A stretch of 64,000 nt of DNA, taken from NCBI RefSeq assembly GCF_001294645.1, contig NZ_CP011868.1, forward strand, positions 2,046,001-2,110,000. Direction: 5' to 3'. Shown here one piece after another: positions 61,325 through 64,000 of this stretch (position 1 is the first letter of the stretch; each line of letters opens with the position of its first letter). The notes under the pieces were generated by a model, which had not been told where the DNA came from, did no database searches, and worked only from the letters and a program-made list of their open reading frames with translations. The stretch comes from Pseudonocardia sp. HH130629-09 (GTDB lineage Bacteria; Actinomycetota; Actinomycetes; Mycobacteriales; Pseudonocardiaceae). The position numbers and the translations under genes were made by a program.

Positions 61325-62331
61325 GCCCGTGCGACGTTTGCCGACCGGCGTGCCTGCGTGAGCGCCTTGCCGACTCCGGCGCCGACTCCTCGGCGCTCGC
61401 CGTCCTCGACGAGGCCGTGACCGCAGCCGACGCCCCCGACGGCACGGCCGGGCGGGTACTTGTCGCCGACGCGACGCGGGTGCTGCTCGACCGGCACACC
61501 GAGGTCCCGCCCGAGCGCGGGACCGCGACCTGGGGTGCGGTCCCGGACCTGCTGGGCGTGCTCGGCGCGGTGGGGGAGGACGTGGCGACCGTCGTCGTCG
61601 CGCTCGACCGGACCGGCGGGCGGATCCGCGGCGTCGACGACACCGTCGAGGAGGTGTCGACCGACTCCGGCGGCCCGGTCCACAAGGCGAACGTCGCAGG
61701 CCCCGGCGAGGGCTCCGCGGACGCCCGGGTCGAGGAGACCTGGAAGCGCAACGCCCGGGCCGTCGCCGAGCGGGTCGACACGATCGTCCGCGGCGGCAAC
61801 GCGGACCTGCTCGTCGTCGCCGGGGACGCGGAGTCCCGGGCCCGCCTGCGCGACGAGCTCCCGCCGGCCTCGGCCGCGATCATGGCTGAGGTCGAGAACA
61901 CCCGCGGCACGGCGCCCGAGCAGGTCGACGACACCGTTCGCGCCGCGGCCGACGAGGTCCGCGAGGCCCGCCGCGGCGAGGCCGTCTCCAGCTTCGCGAC
62001 CGCCTCCGGCCGCGACGACGGGCTCGCCGTCACCGGGCTCGGCGACGTCGTCGGGGCCACCCGGGCGCACGCCGTCGAGACGCTGCTGGTCGACCCGTCC
62101 GCGGTGCCCGGGACCGAGCTGGTCGCCGGGACCGACCCGGCGGCAGTGGGGGAGAAGGCCGACGAGCTCGTCGGTGACACCCCGGTGCTGTCCGGCCCGG
62201 CTGCGAACGTGCTCGTCCGGGCGGCCGCCGCGACCGATGCTGCCGTCGTGCTGGTCCACCCGGGCGACGAGGTCCCGCTCACCGACGGTGTCGGCGCCGT
62301 CCTGCGCCTCCCGGTCGGTCCCGCCGCCTGA
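61312..62331 (+). CDS. Rv2629-like protein with baeRF2 (eRF1-related) domain, possibly short at N-terminus
   Basis: 339 residues from GTG 61312. The sequence follows the actinobacterial Rv2629 family: ATWGAVPDLLGVLGAVGED and VVVALDRTGGRIRGVDD, ARVEETWKRNARAVAERVD, DLLVVAGDAESRARLRDELP and a C-terminal ANVLVRAAAATDAAVVLVHP. Family members have about 40 more residues before the LRERLADSGAD segment. Here that part is replaced by SPCDVCRPACL, and the frame overlaps the iclR end. Either the gene lost its 5' end or the lineage has a short form. The family is predicted to act on ribosomes or peptidyl-tRNA. Confidence 0.75.
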   Translation: MVDLSPCDVCRPACLRERLADSGADSSALAVLDEAVTAADAPDGTAGRVLVADATRVLLDRHTEVPPERGTATWGAVPDLLGVLGAVGEDVATVVVALDRTGGRIRGVDDTVEEVSTDSGGPVHKANVAGPGEGSADARVEETWKRNARAVAERVDTIVRGGNADLLVVAGDAESRARLRDELPPASAAIMAEVENTRGTAPEQVDDTVRAAADEVREARRGEAVSSFATASGRDDGLAVTGLGDVVGATRAHAVETLLVDPSAVPGTELVAGTDPAAVGEKADELVGDTPVLSGPAANVLVRAAAATDAAVVLVHPGDEVPLTDGVGAVLRLPVGPAA

Positions 62332-62380
62332 GCCCGCGACCGTCGTGCTCCGTACCGGGCCGGACCGGCCGGGACGGGGC

Positions 62381-62902
62381 ATGATCGGTTCCATGATCGA
62401 CCAGCGGATCGAGACCTCCCGCATCGTCTACGCGAGCCCGGCCGTGATCTTCGCCGTGCTCCGTGACCCGCGTGGGCACGTGGCCATCGACAGCTCCGGC
62501 ATGTTGATGTCGGCCGAGGGCGAACCGGTCTCGGCGGCCGGTGACACCTTCGTCGTGCACATGGACCGCGAGTCGCTCGGCGACCGTCCGATGGGGCGCT
62601 ACGACGTCACCGTGCACATCGCGAGCTACGTGCCGGACCGCGAGATCTCCTGGACCATCGTCGGCGTCATGCGCCCGCCGGTCGGCCACGTGTACGGCTA
62701 CCGGCTGGAGCGGGTCGGCGAGGCCGATGGCGGCGGCACCCGGGTCGTCTCGTGGTGCGACTGGTCCGACATCCACCCGCAGTACCGCGACTCCGACCTG
62801 TTCCCGGTGATCTCCGCGGCGTCGCTCAGGGCGACCCTGGGCATCCTCGCCCGGACCGTGCAGACGTTCCCGGCACCGGTGGTCGCCGTACCACCGTCGT
62901 AG
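62381..62902 (+). CDS. SRPBCC-family (polyketide cyclase/START-like) protein
   Basis: 173 residues with the SRPBCC layout: N-terminal strand IETSRIVYASPAVIFAVLRD, middle VVHMDRESLGDRPMGRYDVT, DREISWTIVGV, and C-terminal helix AASLRATLGILARTVQ. The fold binds hydrophobic ligands; function is unknown. ATG 62381 has GGGA 6 nt upstream; ATG 62393 in the same frame is possible. Stop is TAG. Confidence 0.75.
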   Translation: MIGSMIDQRIETSRIVYASPAVIFAVLRDPRGHVAIDSSGMLMSAEGEPVSAAGDTFVVHMDRESLGDRPMGRYDVTVHIASYVPDREISWTIVGVMRPPVGHVYGYRLERVGEADGGGTRVVSWCDWSDIHPQYRDSDLFPVISAASLRATLGILARTVQTFPAPVVAVPPS

Positions 62903-63237
62903 CGGTCCGCCGTCACCCCGTTGTCGTAGCGCGGTGCCGACGATCGGGCAACGGTGCGCGCCGGCACTGGGCGGTGCGGGTGAACCGAACCCGTTTGCGA
63001 TTGAGTCGCGCACGGCCGGGGAATCCCGGGGCCACGAACGCACGACACGAACTCCTGCACGGACCGGGCGCTGGGGAGCCTTCCGGTCCGTGGGCCCCGG
63101 GTCCGGGGTGCGACCACTTCAGGGGTGGTCGAACCCCGGACCCGTTCCTCGTCGCGGCCACCCCGGCGGGCCGTCGCGGCACGCCGGATCCCGCGGGCTC
63201 GGATGTACTCCCGACGCCGAACGCATACCCTGTGGGA
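62903..63237. other. Intergenic stretch with one large hairpin
   Basis: No gene supported in these 335 bp. The main element is a 20-bp stem at 63098-63144. The upstream part (62903-63060) has no clear repeats, and its base composition is slightly less GC-rich. The promoter of the OhrR-type gene must lie in the last 90 bp, but I see no convincing hexamers. Confidence 0.5.
63098..63144. terminator. Strong hairpin, candidate terminator or structured RNA
   Basis: Arms 63098-63117 and 63125-63144 pair at 19 of 20 positions around a 7-base loop (TTCAGGG). There is no following T-run, which is common for actinobacterial terminators. It lies about 196 bp after the SRPBCC stop. The right arm's complement contains GGGGTTCGACC, resembling a tRNA T-arm, but no other tRNA parts are seen. 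Confidence 0.5.
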
Positions 63238-63705
63238 ATGACCGAGCCCGGAACCGTGGCGCCGCTGGCGCTCGACGAGCAGCTCTGTTTCGCGCTCCAC
63301 TCGGCGTCCCGCGCGATGACCGGGTGCTACCGCCCGATCCTCGAGGCCATCGGGCTGACCTACAGCCAGTACGCGGTCCTGCTCGTGCTGTGGGCCGAGG
63401 AGACGGTGCCCCAGCGGGAACTCGGGGAGCGCATGTTCCTCGACAGCGGCACGTTGTCGCCGATGCTGACCCGGCTGGAGGGCCGCGGGCTGGTCACCCG
63501 CGCCCGTCGCCCGGACGACGAGCGCACCGTGCAGGTGTCGCTCACCGAGAAGGGCAAGGCGCTGCGGGACCAGGCCGCCGCCGCACAGGACGAGGTCATC
63601 AAGGCCACCGGCATGTCGACGGACGAGCTGTTCCGCCTCCGGGACGACCTGCAGCGGCTCGCCTCCCGCCTCCGGGCGTCGGAGGCCGGGGCCGCCTCGG
63701 CCTGA
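63238..63705 (+). CDS. MarR-family regulator, OhrR type
   Basis: 155 residues. The N-terminus LALDEQLCFALHSASRAM has Cys17 where OhrR proteins have their peroxide-sensing cysteine (Cys15 in Bacillus). LTYSQYAVLLVLWAEE supplies the two tyrosines that contact it. Winged helix: QRELGERMFLDSGTLSPML and RRPDDERTVQVSLTEKG. OhrR proteins repress an organic hydroperoxide resistance gene (ohr), but no ohr lies in the visible region. Confidence 0.85.
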   Translation: MTEPGTVAPLALDEQLCFALHSASRAMTGCYRPILEAIGLTYSQYAVLLVLWAEETVPQRELGERMFLDSGTLSPMLTRLEGRGLVTRARRPDDERTVQVSLTEKGKALRDQAAAAQDEVIKATGMSTDELFRLRDDLQRLASRLRASEAGAASA

Positions 63706-63754
63706 CCGGGGCCGCACCTCCCGTCCGTGCCGCGGCGCGGATCGTTGCACGGGT

Positions 63755-63780
63755 ATATGCTTGCCGACAGGCAATCATAT
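63755..63780. promoter_or_regulatory. 26-bp palindromic operator before partial marR gene
   Basis: ATATG-C-TTGCC, four bases GACA, then GGCAA-T-CATAT: ten of eleven arm positions pair. It ends 9 bp before the ATG at 63790. The TTGCC...GGCAA core is the usual form of MarR operators. Confidence 0.65.
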
Positions 63781-63789
63781 GGAGTGTGC

Positions 63790-64000
63790 ATGAGCGGCCT
63801 CGACCCCGACGAGCTGGCGCGGCTGCGCACGGACCTGGCCCGGGTGGCGCGGGGCTTGGACCGGGCCACCCGCGGCTCCGACCTCACCCGCAGCGCCCTG
63901 TCGGTGCTCGACACCGTCGCCGTCCGCGGCCCGATCGGGATGGGGGAGCTCGCCACCGTCGAGGGCGTCAACCCCACGATGCTGTCGCGTCTGGCCGGCA
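63790..64000 (+). CDS. MarR-family regulator, partial (runs off right edge)
   Basis: The first 70 codons read DELARLRTDLARVARGLDRA, then LTRSALSVLDTVAVRGPIGM and GELATVEGVNPTMLSRLAG, the dimerisation helix and start of the winged helix of MarR proteins. ATG 63790 directly follows a palindromic operator, so it is probably self-regulated. The rest of the gene and its target lie beyond the window. Confidence 0.75.
   Translation, partial: MSGLDPDELARLRTDLARVARGLDRATRGSDLTRSALSVLDTVAVRGPIGMGELATVEGVNPTMLSRLAG

Noticed and set aside
63098..63144. tRNA gene at the hairpin with a T-loop-like motif
   Set aside because: No acceptor stem, D-arm or anticodon arm can be folded around it. The two long arms pair with each other instead.

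Overview
The window reads as chromosome of a very GC-rich actinobacterium. Codons are strongly G/C-ending, many starts are GTG, and operon genes are joined by ATGA/GTGA overlaps. Several families point to the mycolata/Pseudonocardiaceae side of the phylum: a mycothiol-dependent maleylpyruvate-isomerase-like enzyme, an Rv2629-type baeRF2 protein and a VirS/MymA-like pair. I favour a Pseudonocardia-like genus, but that is inference. I saw no rRNA, tRNA or CRISPR array.

Layout. (1) 1-6000: purine catabolism, with a divergent PucR regulator, an 8-oxoguanine-deaminase-type amidohydrolase and a xanthine-dehydrogenase-like enzyme whose 2Fe-2S and molybdenum subunits are fused. (2) 6010-6888: an Hsp31/HchA protein. 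(3) 7020-13675: a phosphonate uptake and breakdown cluster with zinc alcohol dehydrogenase, GntR regulator, FAD oxidoreductase, PhnD-PhnC-PhnE transporter and phosphonatase-like HAD hydrolase. Two matching ACTTGT-N4-ACA operator candidates sit in front of its two forward units. (4) 13687-20213: a YrhK-like protein, MarR with a divergent ABC exporter, benzoylformate decarboxylase, a MEDS-STAS regulator and a PIG-L deacetylase gene broken by one amber codon.

(5) 20324-29575: an SGNH-hydrolase gene split by about 8.07 kb of mobile DNA. Inside are an IS5-like element holding a 165-bp miniature element, which holds an IS1380 element, which holds a second copy of the miniature element. Next come fragments of a foreign alpha/beta hydrolase, a Gfo/Idh/MocA gene cut by an IS21 element, and IS3 and IS30 debris. 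(6) 29580-44672: chromosomal genes including bifunctional PutA, a four-CBS protein, a class II aldolase facing MtnA, a PQQ-type dehydrogenase, and a Baeyer-Villiger-type monooxygenase/SDR/hydrolase operon divergent from a VirS-like AraC regulator.

(7) 44673-49875: a second mobile cluster placed exactly in a CTAG that serves as stop codon for the genes on both sides. It holds IS5 and IS256 (with the miniature element), then IS701 interrupted by IS3. (8) 49876-54562: a carotenoid-type operon with polyprenyl diphosphate synthase, methyltransferase, CrtU-like FAD enzyme and Rieske protein. (9) 54771-64000: small membrane and hypothetical genes, a nucleotidyltransferase, an acyl-CoA catabolic operon (CoA-transferase, acetoacetate-decarboxylase-like, 3-hydroxyacyl-CoA dehydrogenase, glutaryl-CoA-dehydrogenase-like) with a divergent IclR, an apparently N-terminally short baeRF2 protein, an SRPBCC protein, an OhrR-type MarR and a second, partial MarR behind a 26-bp palindrome.

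The most notable material is mobile: a 165-bp MITE with four copies, two of them at different depths of one nested insertion, and two unrelated IS families apparently using the same CTAG stop-codon target. Among metabolic loci, the phosphonate cluster, the Rieske/CrtU carotenoid operon and the acyl-CoA operon are the best candidates for new enzymology.
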